From assembly GCF_900142295.1 (NCBI RefSeq), contig NZ_FSRL01000001.1, positions 2,728,001 to 2,792,000 of the forward strand: a stretch of DNA of 64,000 nucleotides, given 5' to 3'. The stretch comes from Vannielia litorea (GTDB lineage Bacteria; Pseudomonadota; Alphaproteobacteria; Rhodobacterales; Rhodobacteraceae). A program made the translations under genes and the position numbers. Shown piece by piece: positions 34,906 through 43,077 of the stretch. The first letter of the stretch is position 1. The number at the start of each line of letters is the position of its first letter. The notes under the pieces are model-generated. The model was not told where the DNA came from and searched no databases. It saw nothing but the letters and a program-made list of their open reading frames with translations.

Positions 34906-35286
34906 TTACGCGTAGGAGATCACTTCGAATTCCACGCCGTCCCAATCCTCGAAGTAGAACCTGCGGCCGGGCTCGTAATCGGCGTGGGAGCGGGGCTCGA
35001 GGCCGTGGTCCTTGACCCTCTGCTCCACCGCGTCGAGGTCGGCGACCACCACCCCCACGTGGTTGAGGCCGCCGGTGACATGGTAGGTCGATTGCCGGGC
35101 CGCCTCCTGGTCGTGGTGGCGGTAGAGCGCGAGGTAGCTCTCGGGGCCGCCGACGTGGGCGGTTTCGCCGCCATGGATGGAGGCGCCGCGCCAGCGCAGC
35201 TTCCAGCCGAAGAGATCGTCGAGCAGCGCTATGGCGCGGTCGAGATCGGAGACGGTGAGGTTGACGTGTTCGAGTTGGGCGGTCAT
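34906..35286 (-). CDS. VOC superfamily (glyoxalase/bleomycin-resistance) protein
   Basis: 126 residues from MTAQLEHVNLTVSDLDRAI; two beta-alpha-beta-beta-beta repeats are evident (HVNLTVSDLDRAIALLDDLFGW; LNHVGVVVADLDAVEQRV). Candidate metal ligands are His8, Glu/His in the mid region, His of LNHVGVV and Glu near the C-terminal EFEVISYA. The gene is divergent from soxR and its promoter carries the SoxR-type palindrome, so it is likely induced by redox-cycling compounds or nitric oxide. A role in resistance to or detoxification of an electrophile is inference. Confidence 0.92.
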   Translation of the reverse strand: MTAQLEHVNLTVSDLDRAIALLDDLFGWKLRWRGASIHGGETAHVGGPESYLALYRHHDQEAARQSTYHVTGGLNHVGVVVADLDAVEQRVKDHGLEPRSHADYEPGRRFYFEDWDGVEFEVISYA

Positions 35287-35326
35287 GGGCGTTACTCCTT
35301 GTGCGGTGATGGCCTCTCTTGTAATT

Positions 35327-35344
35327 GCTAAAGTTAACTTTAGC
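35327..35344. promoter_or_regulatory. SoxR-binding palindrome
   Basis: GCTAAAGTTAACTTTAGC is an 18-bp perfect palindrome centred between the divergent VOC and soxR genes. It has the same core (AAGTTAACTT) as the E. coli SoxR site. On the minus strand TTGAGC lies just upstream and TACAAG just downstream of it, giving a -35/-10 pair with a 19-bp spacer, the elongated spacing typical of MerR-family activated promoters. This points to SoxR control of the VOC gene, and probably autoregulation. Confidence 0.85.
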
Positions 35345-35359
35345 TCAAGGAGTTTTTTC

Positions 35360-35854
35360 ATGGCCGGCAGCAATGCGAGACTCAGGGCGAACGATGTGCT
35401 GTCGATCGGGCAATTCGCCGCCCGCGCGGGGTTGGCGGTGAGCGCGCTGCGGTTCTACGAGGCGGAGGGGCTGATCGCGCCGATGCGCGCCCCCTCGGGA
35501 CAACGGCGGTTTCGCCGGGCCGACATCCGGCGGGTCAGCTTTGTCCGGATCGCCCAGCAGTTCGGCTACACCCTGCCCCAGATCAAGGCGATGCTGGCCG
35601 GGCTGCCGGAGGGGCGGACGCCGACGGCGAAGGACTGGCGCAAGATCTCGGAACGCTTCCGCGAGGGCCTGGACCAACGGATCGCGGCGCTCAAGAAGAT
35701 GCGCGACGACCTCGACGGCTGCATCGGCTGCGGCTGCCTGAGCCTCGAAAAGTGCGCGCTCTACAACCGGGAGGACAAGGCGGCGAGCCGGGGCGCCGGG
35801 CCGCGCTACCTGATGGGGGACCGCTCGGACGAGATTGGCGAGGTCGGGGGCTGA
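35360..35854 (+). CDS. soxR: Redox-sensitive MerR-family activator SoxR
   Basis: 164 residues from MAGSNARLRANDVLSIGQ. N-terminal MerR winged helix (LSIGQFAARAGLAVSALRFYEAEGLI), dimer helix, and the 2Fe-2S ligand set C121-x2-C124-x-C126-x5-C132 (CIGCGCLSLEKC). It senses redox-cycling drugs or nitric oxide through the cluster and activates target promoters with long spacers. There is no soxS in the window; as in most non-enteric bacteria it probably acts directly on its targets, here the VOC gene. Confidence 0.96.
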   Translation: MAGSNARLRANDVLSIGQFAARAGLAVSALRFYEAEGLIAPMRAPSGQRRFRRADIRRVSFVRIAQQFGYTLPQIKAMLAGLPEGRTPTAKDWRKISERFREGLDQRIAALKKMRDDLDGCIGCGCLSLEKCALYNREDKAASRGAGPRYLMGDRSDEIGEVGG

Positions 35855-35983
35855 GGGCGCACGCAAGAATCGGTCGCGCAAGATGGTTGCGACAAAAGCG
35901 CCAGTTGCACAATTAAATTACCCCCGCATATTGCCGCACTGCGGCATCAAGGCTAGGATGGCCGCATGGAGGAGGAGACAGAC

Positions 35984-36427
35984 ATGCTGGACAACCTGCC
36001 CCGCGGCACGATCTGCATCGAAGACCTGGAGATCGGGATGGTGCGCCACCTGCGCAAGGTGGTGACCGACCGGGACATCGAGATGTTCGCCGAGGTCTCG
36101 ACCGATCACAACCCGGTGCACCTCGATGACGCCTATGCGCAGGACACCATTTTCGAAGGGCGCATCGCCCACGGGATGCTCACGGCGGGGCTGATCTCGG
36201 CGGTCATCGGCGAGCAGCTGCCGGGGCATGGCACGGTCTACCTGGGCCAGACGCTGAAGTTCATGGCCCCGGTCCGGCCCGGCGACACGGTGCTGGCCGA
36301 GGTCAAGGTGCTCTCGATCGACCACCACAAGCGCAGGGTGCAGCTCGACACGCGCTGCATGGTCGACGGCAAGGTGGTGCTGAAGGGCGAGGCCACGGTT
36401 CTGGCGCCCTCGGCCAAGTTCGACTGA
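35984..36427 (+). CDS. MaoC-type (R)-specific enoyl-CoA hydratase
   Basis: 147 residues from MLDNLPRGTICIEDL; GGAGGAG lies at the right distance upstream, so the longer frame from 35966 is unlikely. The hydratase-2 motif is clear: FAEVSTDHNPVHLDDAYA with catalytic Asp and His, then FEGRIAHGML. It hydrates trans-2-enoyl-CoA to (R)-3-hydroxyacyl-CoA and could feed PHA synthesis or fatty-acid metabolism. Hot-dog fold, cytoplasmic. Confidence 0.92.
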   Translation: MLDNLPRGTICIEDLEIGMVRHLRKVVTDRDIEMFAEVSTDHNPVHLDDAYAQDTIFEGRIAHGMLTAGLISAVIGEQLPGHGTVYLGQTLKFMAPVRPGDTVLAEVKVLSIDHHKRRVQLDTRCMVDGKVVLKGEATVLAPSAKFD

Positions 36428-36485
36428 GCGGTGAGGGTCGGACGGCGGGATAAGCGGACCGGTCGGGCGGCACATGCCGGGGGTG

Positions 36486-36502
36486 GTGGGCAGATTGCCC
36501 AC
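36486..36502. repeat. GTGGGCA-GAT-TGCCCAC palindrome
   Basis: A 7-bp perfect stem with a GAT loop after the maoC-like gene, embedded in GGTGGTGGGC...CCACTCTAC context shared with other copies in the window. It may double as a weak terminator. Confidence 0.6.
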
Positions 36503-36610
36503 TCTACGGGGCCAGGTCTCCGGACCTTAACCGAAAATTAACCCTTTCTTCTGCCAGATGACCGGCAGCGCGGCCCGTATTCGCCGCGTGGTCGGCACAG
36601 GGGAGAGAAT

Positions 36611-37117
36611 ATGGTCATCATGCTGCGGCGGGCCCTTGCGGCGGCGCTTCTTGCGCTCGCGGGCTGTGGCCCCGCGATCGAGGTCGGACAGTCGTTCGAC
36701 CCCGGCGAGGTGGCCTACATCAAGCGGCCCGGTGCGGCGAGCGTCACGGGACAGGCGTTCTTTCGGCAGCGTGGCGGCGGGGTGGTGACCTGCGCGGGCT
36801 ACGACGTGGTGCTGGCGCCGGCGGGCGGCTACGCGAAGGAGTTCGTGACCCGCGCCTTCGGCAGCGTGCAGGGCGGGGCGATTCCGGTCGTCATGATGCC
36901 AAAGGTCCAGCATCCGGCCGCCTTCTCCGAATTCCAGCGCAAGGCGACCTGCGACGCGGAGGGCGACTTCGAGTTCAGGGCGGTGCCGGATGGTGATTAT
37001 TACATCTTCTCGGGCATTCTGTGGGAGGTACCGAACCAGATCATCCCCGAAGGCGGGGCACTGGCGGAGTTCTTCCGGGTGAGCGGGGGCCGGTCGGTGC
37101 GGGTCATCGTCAACTGA
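36611..37117 (+). CDS. Lipoprotein of unknown function
   Basis: 168 residues. The N-terminus has a signal with a lipobox LALAGC, so Cys19 or so is predicted to be lipidated. The mature part (EVAYIKRPGAASVTGQAFFR, CDAEGDFEFRAVPDGDYYIF) resembles a beta-sandwich like transthyretin-type or carboxypeptidase-regulatory domains: 'FEFRAVPDGDYYI' is typical of such folds. Start may be at the internal MLRR. No specific function recognised. Confidence 0.8.
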   Translation: MVIMLRRALAAALLALAGCGPAIEVGQSFDPGEVAYIKRPGAASVTGQAFFRQRGGGVVTCAGYDVVLAPAGGYAKEFVTRAFGSVQGGAIPVVMMPKVQHPAAFSEFQRKATCDAEGDFEFRAVPDGDYYIFSGILWEVPNQIIPEGGALAEFFRVSGGRSVRVIVN

Positions 37118-37266
37118 GGCGGGCGGAGGCCCGAAGCGGGAGCCGTCCCGCCTGCCGGGCCGAGGAGGCGCAGCCGAGGAGGCCCTGCCCTGCCGAGCGC
37201 AGCGAGGCCACCGAAAGCCCCCTGCCCGCCTTGCGCTCCACCGCGCCCGGCGCTACCTCAGACGCC

Positions 37267-38202
37267 ATGCGGATCGTCCAGAGCTTCTCCGATTTCCCCC
37301 CCGACCTGCGCGGCGCCAGCCTTGCGATCGGCAATTTCGACGGGGTGCACCTGGGCCACCAGGCGGTGCTGCGGCAGGCGCGGGCCGCCGCGCCCGATGC
37401 GCCGCTCGGCGTGGTCACCTTCGAGCCGCACCCGCGCGAGGTGTTCCAGCCCGCCGCCCCGCCGTTTCGGCTGATGAACGCGGAGGCCCGCGCGCACCGG
37501 CTTGAAAAGCTGGGCGTGGACCTGCTGGTGCAGCTTCCCTTCGACGAGGCCTTCCGCAGCCTCACCGATCAGGCCTTCTGCCGCGAGGTGCTGGCGGGCG
37601 GCATCGGCGCGGCCCATGTGACCGTGGGCGCGGATTTTCGCTACGGCAAGGGCCGCACCGGCGACGTGGAGACGCTGGCCCGCGACGGCGCCGCGCTCGG
37701 CTTCGGCGTGACCGTGGCCGAGATCGAGAGCCTGCCCGGCGTGGGCGAGATCTCCTCGACCGCGATCCGGGAGGCGCTGACCGAGGGCCGCCCGCGCGAG
37801 GCGGCCGCCATGCTGGGGCATTGGCATCGGATCGAGGGGCCGGTGATTCACGGTGCCAAGCGGGGCCGGGAGATGGGCTACCCGACCGCCAACATGGGGC
37901 TGCCGCGCCTGCACCGCCCGGCCTTCGGGGTCTATGCCGTGCTGGTCGAGGTGCTGGACGGGGCCCACAGGGGGCAGCATAGCGGCGTGGCGAGCCTCGG
38001 CATAAGGCCGATGTTCGAAGGCGACGCGCCCAATCTCGAGACCCATCTCTTCGACTTCACGGGCGATCTCTATGACGCCCATCTCTCCATCGGGCTGGTC
38101 GAGTTTCTGCGGCCGGAAGCCAAGTTCGACGGGCTGCCGGCGCTGATCGCGCAGATGGCGCGCGACGAGGCCAAGGCCCGCGCCATCCTGGCGGCGCCAT
38201 GA
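37267..38202 (+). CDS. ribF: Bifunctional riboflavin kinase/FAD synthetase
   Basis: 311 residues from MRIVQSFSDFPPD. N-terminal FMN adenylyltransferase domain: IGNFDGVHLGHQAVL, TFEPHPREVF, VGADFRYGKGRTGD, ISSTAIREALTEG. C-terminal riboflavin kinase domain: HGAKRGREMGYPTANM, FGVYAV, VASLGIRPMFEG, LETHLFDF. Makes FMN and FAD from riboflavin. The stop overlaps the YcgN-like gene's ATG by 4 bp. Confidence 0.98.
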   Translation: MRIVQSFSDFPPDLRGASLAIGNFDGVHLGHQAVLRQARAAAPDAPLGVVTFEPHPREVFQPAAPPFRLMNAEARAHRLEKLGVDLLVQLPFDEAFRSLTDQAFCREVLAGGIGAAHVTVGADFRYGKGRTGDVETLARDGAALGFGVTVAEIESLPGVGEISSTAIREALTEGRPREAAAMLGHWHRIEGPVIHGAKRGREMGYPTANMGLPRLHRPAFGVYAVLVEVLDGAHRGQHSGVASLGIRPMFEGDAPNLETHLFDFTGDLYDAHLSIGLVEFLRPEAKFDGLPALIAQMARDEAKARAILAAP

Positions 38203-38642
38203 GGCCGCGCTTCTGGGAGCGTCCGCTCGACGACCTGACCCCGCAGGAGTGGGAGGCGCTCTGCGACGGCTGCGGCAAGTGCTGCCTGAACAAGCTGGAG
38301 GACGAGGACACCGGGCAGGTCGAGTTCACCCGCATCGCCTGCCGGCTCTTCGATGACAGCACCTGCCGCTGCTCCAATTATGCCATCCGGCTGAAGATCG
38401 TGCCCGAATGCGTGGTGCTGAAGCCCGAGACCATGGACAAGACCGCCTATTTCATGCCCCTCAGCTGCGCCTACCGGCTGCGGCACGAGGGCAAGCCCCT
38501 GCCCGACTGGCACCCGCTGGTCACCGGCGACCCCGAGAGCACGGCCAAGGCGGGGCGGGCGGTGCGCGGGCCGACCTGGCCGGAGTTCTCGGTGCCCGAG
38601 GACGACTGGGAAGATTACATCGCCGCAGAAGAGGACCTTTGA
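38199..38642 (+). CDS. YcgN/YkgJ-type cysteine-cluster protein (UPF0260)
   Basis: 147 residues. The cysteine pattern is visible: LCDGCGKCCLNKLEDEDTG, then ACRLFDDSTCRCSNYAIR, typical of the UPF0260/YkgJ zinc- or iron-sulfur-binding group. Function unknown. It is coupled by ATGA to ribF and abuts the threonine aldolase gene, making a three-gene transcription unit. Confidence 0.9.
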   Translation: MRPRFWERPLDDLTPQEWEALCDGCGKCCLNKLEDEDTGQVEFTRIACRLFDDSTCRCSNYAIRLKIVPECVVLKPETMDKTAYFMPLSCAYRLRHEGKPLPDWHPLVTGDPESTAKAGRAVRGPTWPEFSVPEDDWEDYIAAEEDL

Positions 38643-39689
38643 ATGCGCTTCGCCTCCGACAACACCGGACCCGTCCACCCTGCCGTGATGGAGGCGCTCA
38701 CCGCCGCCAATGACGGCTACGCGATGCCCTACGGCAACGACCCGCTCTCGCAGGCCGTGGTGGAGCAGGTGCGGGAGGTGTTCGAGGCGCCCGAGGCGGC
38801 GGTGTTCCTTGCCGCCACCGGCACGGCGGCGAACGTGCTGCTGCTGGCGACCCTGGCCGAGCCCTTCGAGACGATCTTCTGCTCGCACTGCGCCCATGTG
38901 CACGAGGACGAATGCAACGCGCCGGAGCTCTTTACCGGCGGGGCCAAGCTGACGCTGGTGCCGCATGTGGCGGGGCGGATGACGCCGGGCGACCTGCGGG
39001 CGGCGATCGCGGCGGAGGGCACGCGGGGCGTGCACGGGCCGCGGCGCGGGCCGGTGTCGATCACCCAGGCGACCGAGAAGGGCGCGGTCTACACGCTGGA
39101 CGAGGTGCGCGCGCTGACGGGCGTGGCGAAGGACTTCGGCCTTGCGGTGCACATGGACGGCGCGCGGTTTGCCAATGCGGTGGCGCATCTGGGCTGCACC
39201 GCCGCCGAGGCGAGCTGGAAGGCGGGCGTGGACGCGCTGAGCTTCGGCGGCACCAAGAACGGGCTGATGGGGGTGGAGGCGATGGTGCTCTTCGACCCGG
39301 CGAAGGCGGAGGAGCTGGAGTATCGCCGCAAGCGCGGGGCGCAGCTCTTCTCCAAGCACCGCTATCTCGCGGCCCAGATGAGCGCCTATCTGACCAACGG
39401 CCTCTGGCTCGAGAGCGCCCGCACCGCCAATGCGGCGGCCGCGGCGCTGGCCCGCGGCGTCGAGGCGGCGGGCGGGCGGCTGCATGCGCCGCAGGAGAGC
39501 AACCTGCTCTTCGCCGACCTGCCCCGCGCCGCGCATCGGCGGCTGAAGGCGGCGGGGGCGCAGTATTACCTGATGGCCGGAGAGCTGGAGGGGGACGACC
39601 CCGAGGAGATGCTCACCGCGCGGCTGGTCTGCGACTGGAGCCTGCGAGAGGAAGACATCGCCCGGTTCTGCGAGCTTGCGGCGGGCTGA
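38643..39689 (+). CDS. ltaE: Low-specificity L-threonine aldolase-type PLP enzyme
   Basis: 348 residues, fold type I PLP enzyme of the beta-eliminating lyase group. MRFASDNTGPVHPAVMEAL is the aldolase N-terminus, VHMDGARFANAVAHLG contains the Asp binding the pyridine nitrogen, and SFGGTKNG has the Schiff-base Lys. Cleaves threonine or related beta-hydroxy amino acids to glycine and an aldehyde. A role together with the glycine cleavage system is plausible. It starts directly at the stop of the YcgN-like gene. Confidence 0.93.
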   Translation: MRFASDNTGPVHPAVMEALTAANDGYAMPYGNDPLSQAVVEQVREVFEAPEAAVFLAATGTAANVLLLATLAEPFETIFCSHCAHVHEDECNAPELFTGGAKLTLVPHVAGRMTPGDLRAAIAAEGTRGVHGPRRGPVSITQATEKGAVYTLDEVRALTGVAKDFGLAVHMDGARFANAVAHLGCTAAEASWKAGVDALSFGGTKNGLMGVEAMVLFDPAKAEELEYRRKRGAQLFSKHRYLAAQMSAYLTNGLWLESARTANAAAAALARGVEAAGGRLHAPQESNLLFADLPRAAHRRLKAAGAQYYLMAGELEGDDPEEMLTARLVCDWSLREEDIARFCELAAG

Positions 39690-39698
39690 AAGGCCGGA

Positions 39699-39717
39699 GT
39701 GGGGGCGCTGCCCCCAC
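39699..39717. terminator. GTGGGGGC-GCT-GCCCCCAC hairpin at convergent gene ends
   Basis: An 8-bp perfect stem directly after the threonine aldolase stop, followed by ACACCCCCGAGGTATTTGG and a CAAGAAGAT tail. The combination of this stem with GAGGTATTT is a common gene-end element in Rhodobacterales as I remember them. It separates the aldolase (plus) from the convergent MORN gene and probably terminates transcription. Confidence 0.65.
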
Positions 39718-39803
39718 ACCCCCGAGGTATTTGGACCAAGAAGATCCCGCGGGGCGGGTGCGCGCAACTTCAGGCAGATTTGAGCGAGCCCGGCCGGAGG
39801 GCT

Positions 39804-41237
39804 TCAGCCGTCGCTGGGCGCGGGCTCGGGGGTTTCGGCGGCGGGCCGGGTGTCGGCGCGGGTGAGGATGCCGTCCTTCCATTCGCCGCTTTCGACCTCG
39901 CCAGTGGCATAGGTCATGGTGCCCTGGCCCTGGCGTTTGCCCTCGGCGAAGAGGCCCTCGTAGATGTCGCCGTTGGCATAGGTGGCCGTGCCCTCGCCGT
40001 CGATCTTGCCGGCCTTCCAGCCGCCCTCGTAGGAAAAGCCGTCGGCCATGGTGATCTTGCCCTGGCCCTCGCGCTGGCCGGCCTTGAAACCGCCCTCGTA
40101 GGTGGTGCCGTCGGCATAGGTCGCGGTGCCCTGCCCGTCGCGGAGGCCGTCCTTCCATGCGCCGACATACTTGTAGCCGTCGGGCGAGGTCATGGTGCCC
40201 TGGCCGTGGTTCCTGGCGTCCTTGAAGCCGCCCTCGTAGACCATGCCGCCCGTGTAGCGCGCCACGCCCTGGCCCTCGATCACCCCCTCGACCCAGCCGC
40301 CGGTATAGGTGGAGCCGTCGGGGTAGGTGATGGTGCCCTCACCGTGGGCCATGTCGCCCGCGAAGTCGCCCTCGTAGACCGAGCCGTCGGGGTAGGTCAC
40401 GGTGCCCTTGCCGTGGATCCGGCCTTCCTTCCAGGCGCCCACATACTTGTAGCCGTCGGCCCCGGTGAAGGTGCCCTGGCCGTCGCGCTGGTCGGCCTTG
40501 AAGTCGCCGTCGTAGATCTCGCCGTTGGCGTAGGTGACCTTGCCCTTGCCGTGGCGCTGGCCGTTCACCAGCAGGCCGGTGTAGACGTCGCCGTTGGGCT
40601 GGGTCAGCGTGCCGAGGCCGTTGATCTGGCCGGCCTTCCAGGCGCCGTTGTAGGTGAGCCCGTCGGGCATGGTGAGCACGCCCTGGCCAGCGCGCTGGTT
40701 TCGGGAGAAGCTGCCCTCGTAGACCGAGCCGTCGGCGTAGCTCATCCGGCCCTTGCCCTCCTTGACGCCCGCGACCCAGGCGCCCTCGTAGACCGAGCCG
40801 CCCGGCGCGGTGAGCTTGCCCTGCCCCTCGTGCAGGCCGCCCGCGAAGCCGCCTTCGTAGACCCGCCCGTCGGCATAGACGGCGGTGCCCTGCCCAGTCA
40901 TCGCGCCGTTCTTCCAGTCGCCGTCATAGGTGCCGCCATCGGGAAAGGTGATCTTGCCCTTGCCCTCGGGTTTGCCCTTGGCGAAGGCGCCCTGGTAGAT
41001 CGACCCGTTGGGATAGCGCGCCACGCCCTGGCCGAGGATCTCGCCCTCGACCCAGTCGCCCGCGTATTCGTAGCCGTTGGGCAGGGTGTAGGTGCCCTTG
41101 CCGTGCTGGAGGCCGTTCTTGAAGGTGCCCTGGTAGACGCCGCCGTTGTCGTACTGCTTGGTCTGCCGGTCCTGCGCCGCGAGGGGCGCGGCCAGCGCCA
41201 ACGCGGTGATCAGCGCGATATGTCCTGCCCGGATCAT
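39804..41237 (-). CDS. Exported MORN-repeat protein with 18 repeats
   Basis: 477 residues from MIRAGHIALITALALAAPLA, a signal peptide ending near AAQ. The rest is a regular series of eighteen 23-residue MORN repeats (pattern Y-x-G-x-W/F-x4-G-x-G-x-x-x-Y-x-D/N-G) plus one incomplete repeat, e.g. YEGGWKAGKIDGEGTATYANG. No stray insertions break the period. The start is preferred over a longer frame to 41354, which lacks a signal. MORN arrays form long beta-hairpin ribbons; in bacteria most are uncharacterised, sometimes envelope-associated. No catalytic domain is attached. DNA-level repeats (period 69 bp) make it prone to copy-number change. Confidence 0.93.
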   Translation of the reverse strand: MIRAGHIALITALALAAPLAAQDRQTKQYDNGGVYQGTFKNGLQHGKGTYTLPNGYEYAGDWVEGEILGQGVARYPNGSIYQGAFAKGKPEGKGKITFPDGGTYDGDWKNGAMTGQGTAVYADGRVYEGGFAGGLHEGQGKLTAPGGSVYEGAWVAGVKEGKGRMSYADGSVYEGSFSRNQRAGQGVLTMPDGLTYNGAWKAGQINGLGTLTQPNGDVYTGLLVNGQRHGKGKVTYANGEIYDGDFKADQRDGQGTFTGADGYKYVGAWKEGRIHGKGTVTYPDGSVYEGDFAGDMAHGEGTITYPDGSTYTGGWVEGVIEGQGVARYTGGMVYEGGFKDARNHGQGTMTSPDGYKYVGAWKDGLRDGQGTATYADGTTYEGGFKAGQREGQGKITMADGFSYEGGWKAGKIDGEGTATYANGDIYEGLFAEGKRQGQGTMTYATGEVESGEWKDGILTRADTRPAAETPEPAPSDG

Positions 41238-41402
41238 GGCTCTCGTTCCTCTCGGCTGCCCCTGCCCGCCCCGCCGGGGTCTGCCCCCCGCGGGCCCAGA
41301 AGGTAAGGCGGGGGGCGCAGGGTCGCAACGCTTTTTGGCGGGGCCGCCTTTCACTTCAGCGTCAATCTGCTAAGTCGGATCGCATCAAGGAGAGGCGCAG
41401 GC

Positions 41403-43061
41403 ATGGCCGACAGGTTCAGGATCACGCTGGCACAGTTGAACCCGGTGCTGGGCGACATGGCAGGCAATGCGGCGAAGGCCCGCGCGGCCTGGGAAGAGGG
41501 CAAGGCGGCCGGGGCCGACCTGGTGGCCTTCACCGAGATGTTCATCTGCGGCTACAACGCGCAGGACCTGGTGGACCGCCCCGCCTTTGCCGCCGATGCC
41601 GTGGCCCATATCGAGGCGCTGGCCGAGATCTGCGCCGACGGGCCGGCGATTGCCATCGGCGGGCCCTGGCCCGAGGACGGCAAGCTCTTCAACGCCTATT
41701 TCATCCTCAAGGGCGGCAAGGTCATGACCCGGGTGCTCAAGCACCACCTGCCCAACGAGACGGTCTTCGACGAGGTGCGGATCTACGATGCCGGGCCTCT
41801 GGGTGGGCCCTATGCGGTGGGCAACGTGCGGGTGGGCTCGCCGATCTGCGAGGATGCCTGGCACGAGGACGTGGCGGAGACCCTGGCCGAGACCGGCGCG
41901 GAATTTCTGCTCGTGCCCAACGGCTCGCCCTACTACCGGCACAAGATGGACGTGCGGGTGAACCTGATGGTGCAGCGCGTCGTCGAGACCGGGCTGCCGC
42001 TGATCTACCTCAACATGGTGGGCGGCCAGGACGACCAGGTGTTTGACGGCGGCTCCTTCGTGCTGAACCCGGGCGGAGCGCTGGCGGTGCAGATGCCGGT
42101 TTTCGACGAGGCGGTGGTGCAGCTCGACCTCGAGCGCGGGCCGGAAGGCTGGCGCGCGGTGGAGGGCGAGAAGGCGAAGATGCCGGACGCCTGGGAGCAG
42201 GATTATCGCTGCATGGTGCAGTCGGTGCGCGACTACTTCGGCAAGACCGGCTTCAGCAAGGCGCTGCTGGGCCTCTCGGGCGGGGTCGACTCGGCGCTGG
42301 TGGCCGCCATTGCCGCCGATGCGCTGGGGCCGGACAATGTGCGCTGCGTGATGCTGCCCTCGGAATACACCTCCGAGCACTCGCTGGAGGATGCGAGGGC
42401 GGCGGCCGAGCGGCTGGGCTGCCGCTACGACTTCGTGCCGATCGGCGGGCCGCGGGCCGCCGTGACCGAGGCGCTGGCGCCGCTCTTCGAGGGCACCGAG
42501 CCGGGGCTGACGGAGGAGAACATCCAGAGCCGGTTGCGGGGGCTGCTGCTGATGGCGCTCTCCAACAAGTTCGGCGAGATGCTGCTGACCACGGGCAACA
42601 AGAGCGAGGTCGCGGTGGGCTATGCCACGATCTACGGCGACATGGCGGGCGGCTACAATCCGTTGAAGGATCTCTACAAGACCCGCGTCTTCGAGACCTG
42701 CCGCTGGCGCAATGCCAACCATCGGCCCTGGATGAAGGGGCCCGCAGGCGAGGTGATTCCGCCGCGCGTGATCGACAAGCCGCCCAGCGCCGAGCTGCGC
42801 GAGGATCAGAAGGACGAGGACAGCCTGCCGCCCTACGAGGCGCTCGACCGCATCCTGGAGATGCTGGTCGACGAGGAGGCCGCCGTGTCCGAGGTGGTGG
42901 CGGAGGGCTTTGACCGGGACACGGTGAAGAAGGTGGAGCGGCTGATCTATCTCAGCGAGTACAAGCGCTTCCAGTCCGCGCCCGGCACGCGGCTGACCAA
43001 GGCGGCGTTCTGGCTCGACCGGCGCTACCCGGTGGTCAACCGCTGGCGCGACCCGTCGTAG
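41403..43061 (+). CDS. nadE: Glutamine-dependent NAD+ synthetase
   Basis: 552 residues. N-terminal nitrilase-type glutaminase with Glu45 (FTEMF), Lys113 (VLKHHLPN) and Cys149 (SPICEDAW). C-terminal synthetase with the P-loop LSGGVDSALVA near residue 291 and TTGNKSEVAVGY. Makes NAD+ from deamido-NAD+ using glutamine as amide donor. The PfkB-family gene follows after 16 bp. Confidence 0.97.
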   Translation: MADRFRITLAQLNPVLGDMAGNAAKARAAWEEGKAAGADLVAFTEMFICGYNAQDLVDRPAFAADAVAHIEALAEICADGPAIAIGGPWPEDGKLFNAYFILKGGKVMTRVLKHHLPNETVFDEVRIYDAGPLGGPYAVGNVRVGSPICEDAWHEDVAETLAETGAEFLLVPNGSPYYRHKMDVRVNLMVQRVVETGLPLIYLNMVGGQDDQVFDGGSFVLNPGGALAVQMPVFDEAVVQLDLERGPEGWRAVEGEKAKMPDAWEQDYRCMVQSVRDYFGKTGFSKALLGLSGGVDSALVAAIAADALGPDNVRCVMLPSEYTSEHSLEDARAAAERLGCRYDFVPIGGPRAAVTEALAPLFEGTEPGLTEENIQSRLRGLLLMALSNKFGEMLLTTGNKSEVAVGYATIYGDMAGGYNPLKDLYKTRVFETCRWRNANHRPWMKGPAGEVIPPRVIDKPPSAELREDQKDEDSLPPYEALDRILEMLVDEEAAVSEVVAEGFDRDTVKKVERLIYLSEYKRFQSAPGTRLTKAAFWLDRRYPVVNRWRDPS

Positions 43062-43077
43062 GGCCCCCGAGCAGATC

